Assembly (NCBI GenBank): GCA_963556255.1
Contig: OY744613.1
Span: 50,421,745-50,485,744 of the forward strand
Direction: 5' to 3'
DNA: 64,000 bases
Origin: Allolobophora icterica
Taxonomy: Eukaryota > Annelida > Clitellata > Crassiclitellata > Lumbricidae
A program made the position numbers and the translations under genes. Shown here in pieces: positions 46,516 to 58,400 of this stretch (the first letter of the stretch is position 1; every line of letters begins with the position of its first letter). Below the pieces are notes generated by a model. That model saw only the letters and a program-made list of their open reading frames with translations. It did not search any database and was not told the DNA's origin.

Positions 46516-49070
46516 TGTGACCTCGGCCGAGAGAAGGGACCACTTGTCGCTTTCTAGATTAGTCGGAAAACGCGTTTTTACGCTAAACTATTATATTGAT
46601 TTTTGCGTCTAATTAATCAATCTGTAGCTCGGACTCACTGTACTATAGAGAATCTTGTGTTACTTGATGCATTAAGACAAAATTTAGGCATTAGTGCATT
46701 GGGTAGGGACACTAGGGTGTCCCAAAAACATGTTTTGTTGAATTTTTATATGCAGTCCCTCTAAAAAGTTTCTTTATGGTCCCATAATAACAACTTTAAA
46801 ATTTTATGACATTATAAAAATATTTAGAGGTCCCCCAAGACTCTTACATTTTCCCCATATTGGCATAATTTGCGCCTGACGTGTCCAATTTCTAAACGCT
46901 TTTAGACATCAATCTTGGATCCCATGATAACATGTTAAACACCATTGGAAAGCTCTTAAACAGTAGAATCTACAAGTATGTAACTGTATTGGATATTATA
47001 CGTATGATTTTACGATAAAATAATAAAAAAAATTAACAAAACTTCAGATTTTTTTACTTTTGCAATATCAGGTATTGCCACTAATCGTTAGGAGCAATCA
47101 TCAGTACAAATCTTTGATATTGCAACAAGCCATGGTTTCAGCACCTCCATATCTCATGCTTATTCTTCATCATTGATTACACCTTCAGCTGCTTAATTCT
47201 TCATTTCTACAATCTACATTCTTCATATCTACTAGATTGCCATGATTGCACTTAGAAAAGTCTTCCCTATGTTTTTCAACAACTTGTAGAAGAAACTGTT
47301 TCTGTTCTTCGTTATTGTTGAACATACTGTTACATACTGTATACATACTGTATACATACTGTTATATACTGTAACATACTGTATACATGCTGTTACATCT
47401 GTATAGGAGCAACACAGCTTTCAGCACTCTCATTCACACATGCCAAGTTATTAACAAACTCACAAACGATCTTATATGATTGGCTTTCGAGCCACTCTGC
47501 AACTGGAATATCGTGAAAACTGCTGTCGATGGCGGTAGCTCGGAAGAGGCTTCGAGAAGTAGATAATTCCGTTATTGTGCGAGGAAGAAACTGAACCACA
47601 TGCAATCCTCAATTATCTTCCATTGGTCTAGATAAGCTGTGCTTTCTCTTCAGAAGACAGATGCTGAGAGAAGAGAGAGGTTCACTAGCTCTTGGCTTAG
47701 GTACCATAAATGACGCTGTATCATCTCTAGACTTGTTGTCTGCAGAGCAGCAGCATGAAGCATCAGCAGCGACTCGACACCAGAACTATGAGTGGATGTA
47801 GATGTTGACTACAAATCTGTTGAAACGTTAGATGCCCAGTAATTCACAGGCCATCAACTGGGTAACAGATTCGTTTTCATCAAAAAGGCTTGAGTTGATG
47901 GTGGAACAGATCGGACCATTTATCTCTAAACAGTTGAAGAGCAGAATGTCAGGCCCAGTTGATGTACAAACTTTATCAAGGACCAATACGAATGAATCAG
48001 ACAACAGGACTTAAAACATTTGATGTCGACAAGCCATCCACAGATTATGACCGATGGCTGTCTCTAGAAGAGTGTAGGTTCCATTAACTTTGCCGGTGTT
48101 TGAGGCCGTTGTGTCAAAGCAAATGCTGATAGCAAATCGCACTGCCACTGCTATCACTGCTTCCTGTCCTGACCCAGAGGTCAACGTTGGCACACCCAGA
48201 AGTATTACTACTTCCATCAACTAGAGAAAAAAATCAGGACTGGCATTCTGTCCACTCTGTCCACGTCTACTGCAGTGGTGTCATAGATAGCAGCTTGCCA
48301 TCCTAGTGCACGACAGATTTACAGGCTTGAAAGTCATCCTTGGTTTGCTCGGCAGCTTCACTACGAAAATGCTTTGTTGACGGTGAATGGTAGCCTACTC
48401 TTAGAAAGCACTGCTGAAGATGTTGAGCAGTCTATTTCATTGACTAGAGAAGCTAGGATCGTCATGAATAATATTATTGGGAAATTTATGTAAAACTATT
48501 GCAAAATACACACTGAAGTCAAGAAATCACGATTTTGCATGTTTTCTGTCTTTTTCGTACTTGAAACTTTATTCACATATACAATAAGGTTATATTATGT
48601 TGACATTGTTTGTAGGTTGTACCATTTAAGAGCTTTCTAATGGTTCTAAGCATGTTATTATGGGATCAAAGTCTGATCCTATGACAATTTTCAAACTCAG
48701 AGAAATCACACATAATGTAGGACAAACCACCCCAATTCTAAGAGCCTTGGGGGACCCCTAAACATTTTTAAAATGTCAAAAAATTTTGCAGGTGTTCTCA
48801 TGGGACCATAAAGAAACTTTTTAGAGGGACTGCATCATAAGTTTCAAAAAAAAAATTTTCTTCTTTGTCTTGGGACACCCTAAGGGACACGTTAATTTTT
48901 TTTCTGCGATTTCCCGCCAAATGATATTTTATGTTTTTGTGAAAAAAGTGCATAAATTATGGGCCAAACGCTCTGAAATTTTTTCCTCATTTTACCTAAG
49001 GTGTAAGCTTGTGGAAACTGCTAATAAGTCCATTTGCGACAAGTGGTCCCTTCTCTCGGCCGAGGTCACA
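46516..49070 (-). mobile_element. 2.55-kb DNA transposon in the gene E promoter
   Basis: TGTGACCTCGGCCGAGAGAA at 46516 is perfectly inverted at 49070, with about 36 bp of identity, and TA flanks both ends. A second inverted pair lies inside (GGACACTAGGGTGTCCCAA at 46707 against the complement ending at 48890), extending for roughly 140 bp. On the minus strand about 48050-48140 encodes CFDTTASNTGKVNGT, followed by LWMACRHQ, a signature seen in transposon-encoded proteins of uncertain superfamily. The frames are broken. Confidence 0.8.
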
Positions 49071-49108
49071 TATTTTATTGAAGAAAAATGTTAATTCTTC
49101 TTGGTTTT

Positions 49109-49250
49109 AGTTAGCTTGAATTTAAAACTAATCGCCAGATGACAGCAGCGTTTTTAGTTGTTAAATCCAACTTCCAGTTTGTGTCTCTTGAATTCTTTGA
49201 ACGACATTTTGGATAACTGGACAAGGAGAAAATCGCACTTTATATGCTGG
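49109..49250 (+). promoter_or_regulatory. Non-coding exon 1 of gene E
   Basis: Homologous to exon 1 of C and G (ACTAATCGCCAGATGACA, GAACGACATTTTGGATAACT, ATGCTG). It ends at 49250 before GTAAGT. Its TATTTAA box is now 2.6 kb upstream because of the 46516-49070 insertion. Confidence 0.65.
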
Positions 49251-49332
49251 TAAGTAGTTAGCTTTACATTTATTTATTATAACTTTATCTTTAAAAAAAT
49301 ACCAGAAATATTCTGGACTTTATATGTTTTTA

Positions 49333-49744
49333 GGTAATTCTGGGTTTTAGCGTCCGAAATTATTTTAATTGAAACGTTCTAATACAATATACAGTAAATA
49401 ATCATCGTTCATCCAACTTCTAGTTGCAGTTATATTTCAATCGATTATCCAGCTACTAGTTTCGTGAATATTTTCATCAATCTTCCAACTTCTAGTTCGA
49501 GTTTTACTATAAAATGTTTTCATCGGTCATACACGGGAATAATATCGGCACTAAAACGATATATTTTATCGCAATTCCAACTTCTAGTTTGACTTTAACT
49601 ATGTAATATTTTAATCGATCATCCGGCTTCTAATTTCGTTGATATTTTCATCACTCTTCCAACTTCCTGTTTGAGTTTAACTCTGAAACGTTTTCATCGC
49701 TCATGCAATGTAAATAATTTCGGACGCTAAAACCCAGGATTACC
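49333..49744 (+). mobile_element. MITE with 8-bp duplication TGTTTTTA in intron 1 of gene E
   Basis: The ends GGTAATTCTGGGTTTTAGCG (49333) and the complement of the segment ending CCAGGATTACC (49744) match over about 33 bp. TGTTTTTA lies at 49325-49332 and 49745-49752. The interior has six to seven minisatellite units. Same family and orientation as the copy in gene C, but at a different site. Confidence 0.93.
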
Positions 49745-50129
49745 TGTTTTTATAGCATTTTGATATTCGGATCGAAACTTAAAGCTCGTCTCTTTCAACA
49801 GCCTTAGTTCTTGCTTCTCTCGGTGACAGTCTCTTAAAGTCGTTTGGTATTTTATGGATTTGCGAAAGCCGCAAACTATTTCTTTTATCTTAAGAGAAAC
49901 AGTGTTTTATGAAATAATAATTAAATTCGCAGTGTTTCAAGAAGCCACTAAGCCCAATATAAAAATCCTGATGTTTCAATTATAGTCATTTTCCAAAACT
50001 ATCTTGTCATTTGAAGTAATGCCATCGCTATCACAAAATCTGTAGTACAATCCCGATTATCGGTCGTTTACTTTTAATATTAAATATATTGTTTCAAGTT
50101 AAAGACAGTTGTTAATATTCATTTAATAG

Positions 50130-50476
50130 CATACGCTTCACTAAGCAGAAGCAGATGATATTAGAAAAGAAATTCACAACTTAAAGATAATTGACTCATG
50201 TTGTGCTTTACTTGAGAACTGGTAGGAAGAAAGCAACAAACTATTTCGTTACCAATAAAACAACTTGGATGGTTACGATAAGTATCTGTAAAAAAAATAA
50301 AGAAAATCATAACAGTTTGTATTATATATCATTTTTGAAAACTTACGATGAAAATTTGTATTTACAAGAAAGCTTAACATTCTGTGGAAAAGGATTCGTT
50401 GCAGAGTCAATACAACTATCTTATGGAGATCCACACTGCTTAAAAAAAACAATGGAGCAGTCATTTGAATGAGCAT
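50130..50476 (+). pseudogene. Decayed 5' exon and fingers of gene E
   Basis: After the acceptor AATAG (50129) the sequence aligns with the gene C 5' exon but stops after four codons. Finger pieces (FCGKGFVAES, WSSHLNEH) lie in broken frames up to the ATG at 50477. Confidence 0.55.
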
Positions 50477-51876
50477 ATGATTGTCCACACAGGAGAGAAA
50501 CCATACAAGTGTGAATTGTGTCAGAAAGATTTTAAGGATATTATGGATCACTCAAGAACAGATTCCGGAGAAAAAACATACAAATGTCACCTATGTGAGA
50601 AATCATTTCCAGACAGTAGCCGTTTCAATAGACATGTGAGAACTCACACTGGAGAAAAACCATACAAGTGTGAATTTTGTGGAAACACATTTTCTGACAA
50701 ACATCACCTTAAATGCCACATGACGATCCACCCTGGAGAAAGACCGTACAAATGTGATTTATGCGACAAATCATTTCAAACTCATTCTATTCTAAAGCAG
50801 CATAAAGAAGCGCATACAGGAAATAAACCATACAAATGTCAATTCTGTGGAAAGGGATTTGCTCAAAAAGGTCACCTGAAGACCCACACAAGAATCCACA
50901 CTGGAGAAAAACCACACACATGTGAGTTCTGTGGCAAATCATTTGTAACAAAATGTCAACTAAAAAACCACGCAACAATCCACAGTGACGAAAAAGCGTG
51001 CAACTGTGAATTGTCCGGGAAAGCATTTTTTGACAATAATAAACTTAAATACCACATGAGGTTCCACACTGGTGAAAAAACACATAAATGTCAAATATGT
51101 CAGAAAACTTTTTTATCAGCCAATCAGTTGAATAAGCATAAGATTGTCCACACAGGCGATAACTCATTCAGCTGTGGATTGTGTCTGAAAGCTTTTGCAT
51201 ATAGTAGTGATCTGACAAGGCATTTGAAAACACATTTAGCAGAAAATCCATACAAATGTCTCCTATGCCGCAAATCATTTGCAGACCATTCTCATTTGAA
51301 AGAACATGTGAAAACCCACACAGCAGAGAAATTACCCAAATGTGAACTATGCAAGAAATTATTTGTATGCGAAAGCAGTTTGGTTAAGCACTTTTTGCGA
51401 GCACACACTGAAGAGAAACTATATAAATGCGAGATATGTTCCAAGGATTATGCATTTCACAATGATCTAAAGAGACATTTATCAACCCATACTGAAGATA
51501 CTCTGTGCATAGAAAAGGTGCGTGACAAAGGGTTTGAAGATTCATATACTGATGTTCTGGAAGAATATGTGAGAAGTCATGCCAAGGAGAGGACATACAC
51601 AGCTGAATTATTCCACACGGAAATTGGAATTGTAGATAATCTGTTCAGCCATGACACAGCCCTCACAGGAGAAAAGCAAGATGCAGGAAATGAAAGACTT
51701 TTCGTATCCAATAAAAACCTTTTCTAGTGAAACCATACGGATGTGGAATCTGTGGCGAAATGTTTGAAATAGAAACAGAATTTATCGAGCACTGTTTTCA
51801 AGTCTCTTGTTTTCCAGTGGAAGGTGACTTTGCAGCGTTATTTGCAGATGGTCAACAGAATTACATTACTTCATAA
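50477..51876 (+). pseudogene. C2H2 zinc-finger gene E, one-base frameshift before the C-terminal module
   Basis: The first in-frame ATG is at 50477 (MIVHTGEKPYKCELC). About 12 finger units follow; unit 1 is shortened (DIMDHSRTD) and one has SGKAF instead of CGKAF. The frame ends at TAG 51725-51727. After a run of five A at 51713-51717, a different frame gives FLVKPYGCGICGEMFEIETE and the rest of the module to TAA at 51874-51876. Losing one base in the A run explains this. Fingers 5-7 resemble gene D fingers 2-4. Whether it is a pseudogene, a shortened gene or an assembly error cannot be told here. Confidence 0.78.
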
Positions 51877-52204
51877 ATAAAATAGTTTCTAAATAAAACC
51901 ACTATTATAAAACCTAACATCTGTAGCTAGATTGCAGAAATGCATAAACTGCACCATTTTTTTCTTCAGGAGTTTACTGTAAAACAATTTATCATCTGCA
52001 TTATTTTATATTTACGAGAATATAATATTGTTAATTGTGTTACAAGTGTTGAGAGTAACATGGATTTTTTTATGCGAGTAAATCGATACATATATTGAAA
52101 AGTATATATTAATAAACTTTTCTGTTTATACGGTCATTTTGGTTGCGTTGAATGAGAGATTTCTATACTTCATCCATATAAAATAATTGTGGAATAAATA
52201 TCAT

Positions 52205-52440
52205 TATTGTGGGTCCATTGTGCAAACTAGAAACTGGATGACCGATGAAATTAGAGCTCAAACTAGAAGCTGGATAGCCGATGAAAATATAGCTCTAGCT
52301 ATAAGCTGGTTGAGCGATGAAATGGAGCTCAAACTAGAAGCTAGATTATTGATGAACATACAACTGAAAGTAGAGGTTGGATTCTTAGTAAAAACAGCTC
52401 AAACTAGTAGCTGGAAGATCGTGAACCATTGGTCGTGATT
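52205..52440. repeat. Minisatellite array, reverse orientation
   Basis: About six units of AAACTAGAAGCTGG and GATGAAAATATAGCTC, the complement of the unit seen in the MITEs. The right side (AAGATCGTGAACCATTGGTCGTGA) resembles the right end of 44741-45133, so it is probably a truncated copy of that element. Confidence 0.8.
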
Positions 52441-53100
52441 CATTTACCCGTGAGCGATGCGTCGTGACACAAGAGTTTGGTGTTTACCGCATTGAGATGG
52501 TGTTGATCAAAGGATGAGTATAAAATTATGAGTTGGCTTAATTGTGTGGTAAAAAAGATGAAGAGGAGATGACGGAGGACGAAGTCTTTAAGGACACCAT
52601 AGGACAGTGGGAGGAGTTGTGAGCAGTGGCTGGAAGCTTTGACAGAGAAGGATCGGGAGAACACGTTGGAATGGAACCTGAGTAGAACATTGCCAGAAAC
52701 GCCAAGCCGAGAAGAAAGACGATGAAGAATGAGGCTGTGATCAATCAATCAATCAATACTCGTTCATCGAACATCATAGGTGACATGGTGCAACTGGAAC
52801 AAGCTACAGGGGTTATATAGTCTCACGAGCAGCTAATTATCATCATTAGGCATTGTATATAGAATTCGGGGTGTAAAATTGTTATCATCAATGGTATCAA
52901 TTGCGGCGTAGATGTCGAGGAGAAAGAAGCAGCGACTTGTTGATGGTTGATGGCAGATACCAGTTTATTATAGGGAGAGGCACTTACAGTTTCTGTTGAA
53001 TGGTGTTTAGTGAAAGCAGATTGGTGGGGGTTGGATTAGCGCATCAATTCAGTATGTAATTCCGTAGCGACTAATTCCGTAATATCTCTGAATGAGGGTC
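52440..53100 (-). mobile_element. CR1/L2-like LINE RT fragment, sister of 45230-45870
   Basis: The minus strand encodes HRLSSRLGVSGNVLLRF and SVKASSHCSQLLPLSYG. The shared position beside the minisatellite and upstream of a ZNF unit shows that the LINE was already there when the unit duplicated. Confidence 0.78.
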
Positions 53101-53429
53101 TGGGTGCATCACGGCCCCTTGTGCATCAAGAAGCCGCTTCTGAAACTGACTATATATATAGGACTACATTATTCCTGTCGGAATTTTTAAAAATAAAATA
53201 GCCTACAGAAGCATGCTAGCATATACTAATATTTAATGGAATTTTGTGGTTTCTTATATTTGTAATTTAGTGAAATAGCAGATAGTGGTTAAATAAAATA
53301 CCTTAGTGAGAATTTTAAATACAAAGTTGTAATTGTTAATAGTATTATTGTAACCGAAAACTCATAGGGCCTATAGCGCCACTCAATCAGCGGTGCTTTC
53401 AACCCGCATTGATCAGTGCAGCACTGGCA

Positions 53430-54060
53430 AAAAGGAAGATTTTCAGGCATCTACGGAACATGGAGGAGCTCTTGGCCGTGAAACAAAGGGAGACAGTAAC
53501 CAATAGCAGGGCCAACATGAGCGAAACTCATGGATTGTGCTGTGGAAGAGCGCAGACGAGGGACAACCATAAGGGAGCGAGGTGAAAATCGCAAGAAAGC
53601 CCTCGCAGGCAAGGGGGAAACTGGGTTCCCAGAATTCATTAGGTAAGACGGAGCAGAGTTAGTGGTGCAGTAGCGCATGAGAGTGAGGGTTTTAAACTGA
53701 ATTCGCTGTTGAGAAGGGAGCCAGTGGAGGGAATCACGGATAAAGGCAGGAAAGTGGGCAAACTTAGGAATGTCACCTATAATCCGTACAGCAGCAATAA
53801 GGATAGTCTGGACTTTTGAGATTGTGCATAGGCCCTATTGGAGGAGGAAGGCCAATGTACAGTACACAGCATTGCCAAAGTCTACCCGAGTGCAGATCAG
53901 AGCGTAGACCAGTGTAGTTATAGCATGACACTTGAGGATGGATCGGAGCTGGCGTAGATGATAAAAGAAAGGTTAACTTGATCAGTGAAGGAGAGGGTAG
54001 GATCAAAGACAATCCCAAAGTCACGTACAGAGGAGGATTAATTTTGAACTGAATAGGCTA
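53430..54060 (-). mobile_element. CR1/L2-like LINE, RT C-terminal part
   Basis: The minus strand encodes VRDFGIVFDPTLSFTDQVN, LYHLRQL-like pieces, DSLHWLPSQQRIQFKTLTL, VVPRLRSSTAQSMSFAHVGP and a frameshifted end. This is the same region as 7858-9483 from another copy. Confidence 0.8.
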
Positions 54061-54374
54061 CGGGGACCGAAGATCTATGTAGAGATTCAAAATCAATCTT
54101 GCTGAGTTGTTTGTGGCCAGTAGAATTTCAAGATGAAAAATGACTAAACCAAGAGTTTTTCGGACAGGACGCGTTTTGCGTTGTCGCATGTTGCAATCTT
54201 AAATGTACAGGCTTTTATAAAGCGATCGTAATCGTAATCTCCAATAATTTTCTAAAGCGCCACTGTAAAGCTAAGCGCAAGCACGACCGTACATCGCTTC
54301 GACCCTGTTCATTTTCCAAAGAACTGATCGAGTGGGACCCTTCACAGCCGCTGTCAGTTTGAATTGAGGCCACG

Positions 54375-54568
54375 TATTTAACGTTTCGTATTGAAATTTC
54401 TTGAAACAATTATTCTTTAGTTAGCTTTCCATTAAAGCTAATCGGCAGATGGCACGAGCGCTTTTATTCGTCTAATCCAGCTACTAGTATTATGTATTTT
54501 CATTGTCGTGAACGCCATTTGTATCACTGGACAAGGAAAAATCACATTTAACATAGTTTCTTATGCTG
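54375..54568 (+). promoter_or_regulatory. Promoter and exon 1 of gene G
   Basis: TATTTAA at 54375, the shared GCTAATCGGCAGATGGCACG block, and ATGCTG before GTAAAT at 54568. This copy still has box and exon adjacent and its intron lacks the MITE, so it shows the ancestral arrangement. Confidence 0.6.
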
Positions 54569-54811
54569 GTAAATAGTTAGCGTTACCTTTATTTATTATA
54601 ACTCTGTGATTTAAATATATTCTGGCGTGTGTGTGTGTTTTAATAGCATTTTTTATATTTTTTTTTCAAAACTTAACACTGGTCGCTTTCAACTTGTTTA
54701 CCAACGGTGATCTCTACTTTTCTGCTCTAAGTGACAGTTTGTTGCAGTGTTTTGGTATTTTATAGATTTGCGAAAGCCACCGATTATTTTCTGTGTCTTT
54801 AGGGAAACAGT

Positions 54812-55540
54812 TATTAAAGTAAGTAAGTATATTCCTTAATAAATGCTAGCAAACACACAGCGCTTCACAAACATGAAATAATAGCAACAGAGCCTAACTG
54901 TACAGCATCCATCCCAGGAAACCTCGTCGGGTAAGGGAGTTGACAGTGTTGGCCCGTATAACGTCATGGAGCCTGGGGACCGAGAGCCCATGTGAAATCA
55001 ATATACGATGAGCGTAAAGGGATTGCTTAGCCTTTATGCTCAGTTTTTTTCATATAAGGAGAAAATCCAAACTTGTCGGCTATCTCAATACCTAATATTT
55101 TTAATGAAGAGACTCTTAAGATTCCGCGTACATGATTTAAGGTTTGCCTTGTGCTTGGTAAAGATAATGTCGCTGGATTTTGAATGGTTAAGATGAAGAT
55201 TGCATATCTGGGTTCAGGTATTTATGTGATGAAGTTCTTCAACAGTGGTGGATATAATATTAATTATAATATTATTAGAAGCCAGTATGAGAAGATAGCA
55301 GTCATCTGCATATTTTAAGACATGATTAAAGCGGTAGAGAGGTTTTAAACCACAAATGGCTACAACAAAATTGGTAGGACCCATGGTGGAGCCCTGTATG
55401 ATACTTGCATTAATTCTGGCCAGGGACGATGTGATACAATGGAGCTTGGTGTGTTGGCTATGATTACTAAGGAGGGAATGGATCCAATTATGAAAATCGA
55501 TGGGGATGGGTAGGTGGGCCTGTTGGTCGGCCAGGTAAGA
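54812..55540 (-). mobile_element. LINE fragment with YADD in the gene G intron
   Basis: The minus strand encodes IIQGSTMGPTNFVVAICG and VLKYADDCYLLILASNNI, the GxxQGxxxGPxxF and YADD motifs of a non-LTR reverse transcriptase. TTATTAAA on both sides (about 54805 and 55545) is a probable target duplication. Genes C and E lack it. Confidence 0.8.
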
Positions 55541-56154
55541 GTGTTTTTATTAAATAATAGGCAAGGGTTTCGCAGTTTTACACAAGCCACTAAGCCCGAT
55601 TTAAAAACCCTGATTTTTCATGTACATGTATAGTCATATTTAAAAAAAAACTACGGTGTCATTTGAAGTCTTGCCATCACTATCACAAATTTGGAAGTAA
55701 AATCCTGAGTATCGGTGGCTCTCTTTTAATATTAAATATTGTTTTTAGTGAAAGTCTATTGTAACATTCTTTTAATAGCATATGCTTTTGTGGGTACTTT
55801 ACTACAGAACTGACAGGAAGAAAGCAGCAAACTATCACATTGCCAGTAAATCATCTTGGAAGATTACGATGAGTATCTGTAAAGTTTATATTGTAGATCA
55901 TCTTGGAAAATTACGGTGAGAATTTGTATGTACGCAAAAGGATAGCAGTTTATATTGGGCACTACAACCTGCAAGACAGTTAATAACAGGCAAAAGTAGA
56001 AGTATATTGCATCAGGACCTTGAGCCTATATGGACCGAGAATTACAATCTGTTTTATTCCTCTGTTAGTCCTGATTGATACAAACCTTGGTCTACATTCA
56101 TGGAATATTCCGGACAAAAACATGTTCTTCCCAAGAACATCTGCAACGCCACAG

Positions 56155-57880
56155 TAAAGATAAACCATACAATTGTGAACTGTGTGGAAAAGGATTCAAT
56201 AAACAGTCTCTACTTAAATACCATATGACTATTCACACTGGTGAAAACACACACAATTGCAAATAAAACTTTTGCATGCAGCAGTCAAATGAATAAGGAT
56301 GTGAGAAAACCTTCAAGTGCAAATTGTGTCAGTTAACGTTTAGGTATAACAAGGACCCGAAGAAGCATTCAAGAACACATTCAGGAGGAAAGCCATACAA
56401 CTGTCACTTATGCGAGAAATCGTTTGCAGACTATTATAATAGTCATTTAAATAAACACAATAGAACCTATATGGGAGAAAAACCATGCAAGTGTGAATTG
56501 TATGGAAAAGGATTCGTTGTAAACTACCACATGAAGATCTACACTGGTGAAAAAAACATACAATTGTCAATTTTGTCAGGAAGCTTTTTTATGGAGCAGT
56601 GATTTGAATTTGCATAAGATTGTCCACACAGGAGAGAAACCACACAAGTGTGAATTCTGTCAGAAAGCTTTTGCTAGTAGAATGGATCTGACAAATCATT
56701 CAAAAACACATTCAATCGAAAAACCATACAAATGTCACATATGTGTGAAAACATTTGCAGACAGTAGTCTTTTCATTAAACATGGGAAAACCCACACTGA
56801 AGTAAAACCATACAAGTGCGAATTGTGTGGACATGAATTCGGAACAAATGATCTGTTTAAATACCACATGAAGATCCACACTGGAGAAAAACCATACAAG
56901 TGTGAATTGTGCGGAAAAGGATTCTTTCTAAATGATCTGCTTAAATACCATATGACGACTCACTCCTGTGCGAAAGCATACAAATGTGAAATATGTGAGA
57001 AAACCTTTTTATGGAGCACTCAGTTTGATGAACATATGATTGTCCACATAGGAGAGACACCCTTCAACTGCGAATTGTGCAACAAAGATTTTAGTGATGA
57101 ACGATCCATGAAGAGACATTTAACTCACCTGTGCCACAGATCCAGGGAAAAGGAAAAGAGGAAGGCCGTGAAAGAACTGGCCAGAGACAGTCAGAGACGA
57201 CCTGAGATACCTGGAGCTGACGTGGGAGGAGGCGAAGAGGCTGGCAGTGGACAGAGGGGAGTGGAGGAGATGGGTCGCCCGATGTGCAGACCTGCACAGG
57301 AAGGACTAAGGTCTAAGGTATGCCACAAATCACTTGCAGACAGTAGTCGTTTAAAAGAACATGTGACAACCCACACAGGAGAGAAATTACACAAATGTGA
57401 ACTATGCGAGAAATTATTTATATGTGAGTCTAGTTTGATTAAGCATAGTTTGCGAGCTCATGCTGAAAAGGAACCACATAAAATCGATTTATGTTCCAAG
57501 GATTATGCATTCTACAATGACCTACATAGACTATTGTTAACCCATAATGGAGATATTCTTTGCAAAGACAACGTACGTGATGAAATGTTTGAAGGACATA
57601 CACAAGTGAATCATGCCATACAGAAACTGGGATTGTAGATAATCTGTGTAGCCATGGCACAGCCCGTGCAGGAGAAAAGCAAGATGTAGGAAATCAAAGA
57701 CCATGTGTTTCAAATAATCAGCCTTTTCTAGTGAAAACATACGGATTTCATGTTCTGTGATGAAATGTTTGAAATAGAAATAGAATTTATAGGACACTGC
57801 AATGATGTTTGTTGTTTTCCCGTGGAAGGTGACTTTGCAGCGTTTTTGAGAATCAGCAACAACACTGTTACATCGTGAAT
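56155..57880 (+). pseudogene. C2H2 zinc-finger pseudogene G
   Basis: About a dozen finger units of the gene C type are spread over three frames (56155-56266, 56324-56560, 56547-57638). Damage includes frameshifts, a lost helix (ELYGKGFVVNYHMKIY), a deletion near 57595 relative to gene C and a broken C-terminal module (VKTYGFHVL then stop). The longest open stretch, 56547-57638, includes an inserted LINE piece in its middle. AATAAA-like sequence follows at about 57880. A functional full-length product is unlikely. Confidence 0.85.
57122..57316 (+). mobile_element. LINE 3' coding fragment inside pseudogene G
   Basis: In another frame this GC-richer stretch reads LTWEEAKRLAVDRGEWRRWV, typical of the C-terminus of RTE/I-like elements. 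It separates RHLTH from KVCHKSLADSSRLKEH. Its length keeps the ZNF frame open, adding about 60 residues with no finger motif. Confidence 0.75.
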
Positions 57881-58189
57881 AAAAAGTTTCCAAATAAAAA
57901 AAACTATTATGAAACCTAGCATCTGTAGCACGACTGCAGAAGTGAGAAACTGCACCACTATTTTTCTATTCAAGAGTTTACTCTAAAACTATTTATTGTT
58001 CATATCATTTGCTATTCTAGGAGACTAATATTATTATGAATTGTACTGCAAGTGTTGAAGAGTAACATTGATTTTTGAAATTAGAGTAAATCGATGCATA
58101 TATTGAAATCTATATAAAATTTAAAAGTATAATATTAATTATTACTTTTAACTCTAATAATGCAGAAGGCATCAGCCGATGGTGCACCA

Positions 58190-58400
58190 GTTGATGGCGC
58201 ACCTGATCTAAGGTCACCATAGAGAAGAGTTGAATTTAAATGTATGGCAGCGGTGCAAGACACCCATCTGTCCTACTGCTCAGTTTACAATCGCCACCTA
58301 GGGAATGAAGGCTGAGTCAACCTTTTGGGGCTAGTGGGTATCGAACCCACATCCTTCTGATCTTTGTGCCTGCTTGTTACCGTTCAGCCATTCCTTGCAA
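58190..58400 (-). mobile_element. tRNA-derived SINE
   Basis: On the minus strand a tRNA-like head has an A-box-like TGGCTGAACGG and a B box GGTTCGATACC, followed by GGTTGACTCAGCCTTCATTC, a central segment seen in many animal SINEs. The cloverleaf is imperfect, so it is not called a tRNA gene. Confidence 0.65.

Noticed and set aside
58335..58395. Functional tRNA gene on the minus strand
   Set aside because: Box-like promoters are present but the cloverleaf is poor and a SINE body follows.
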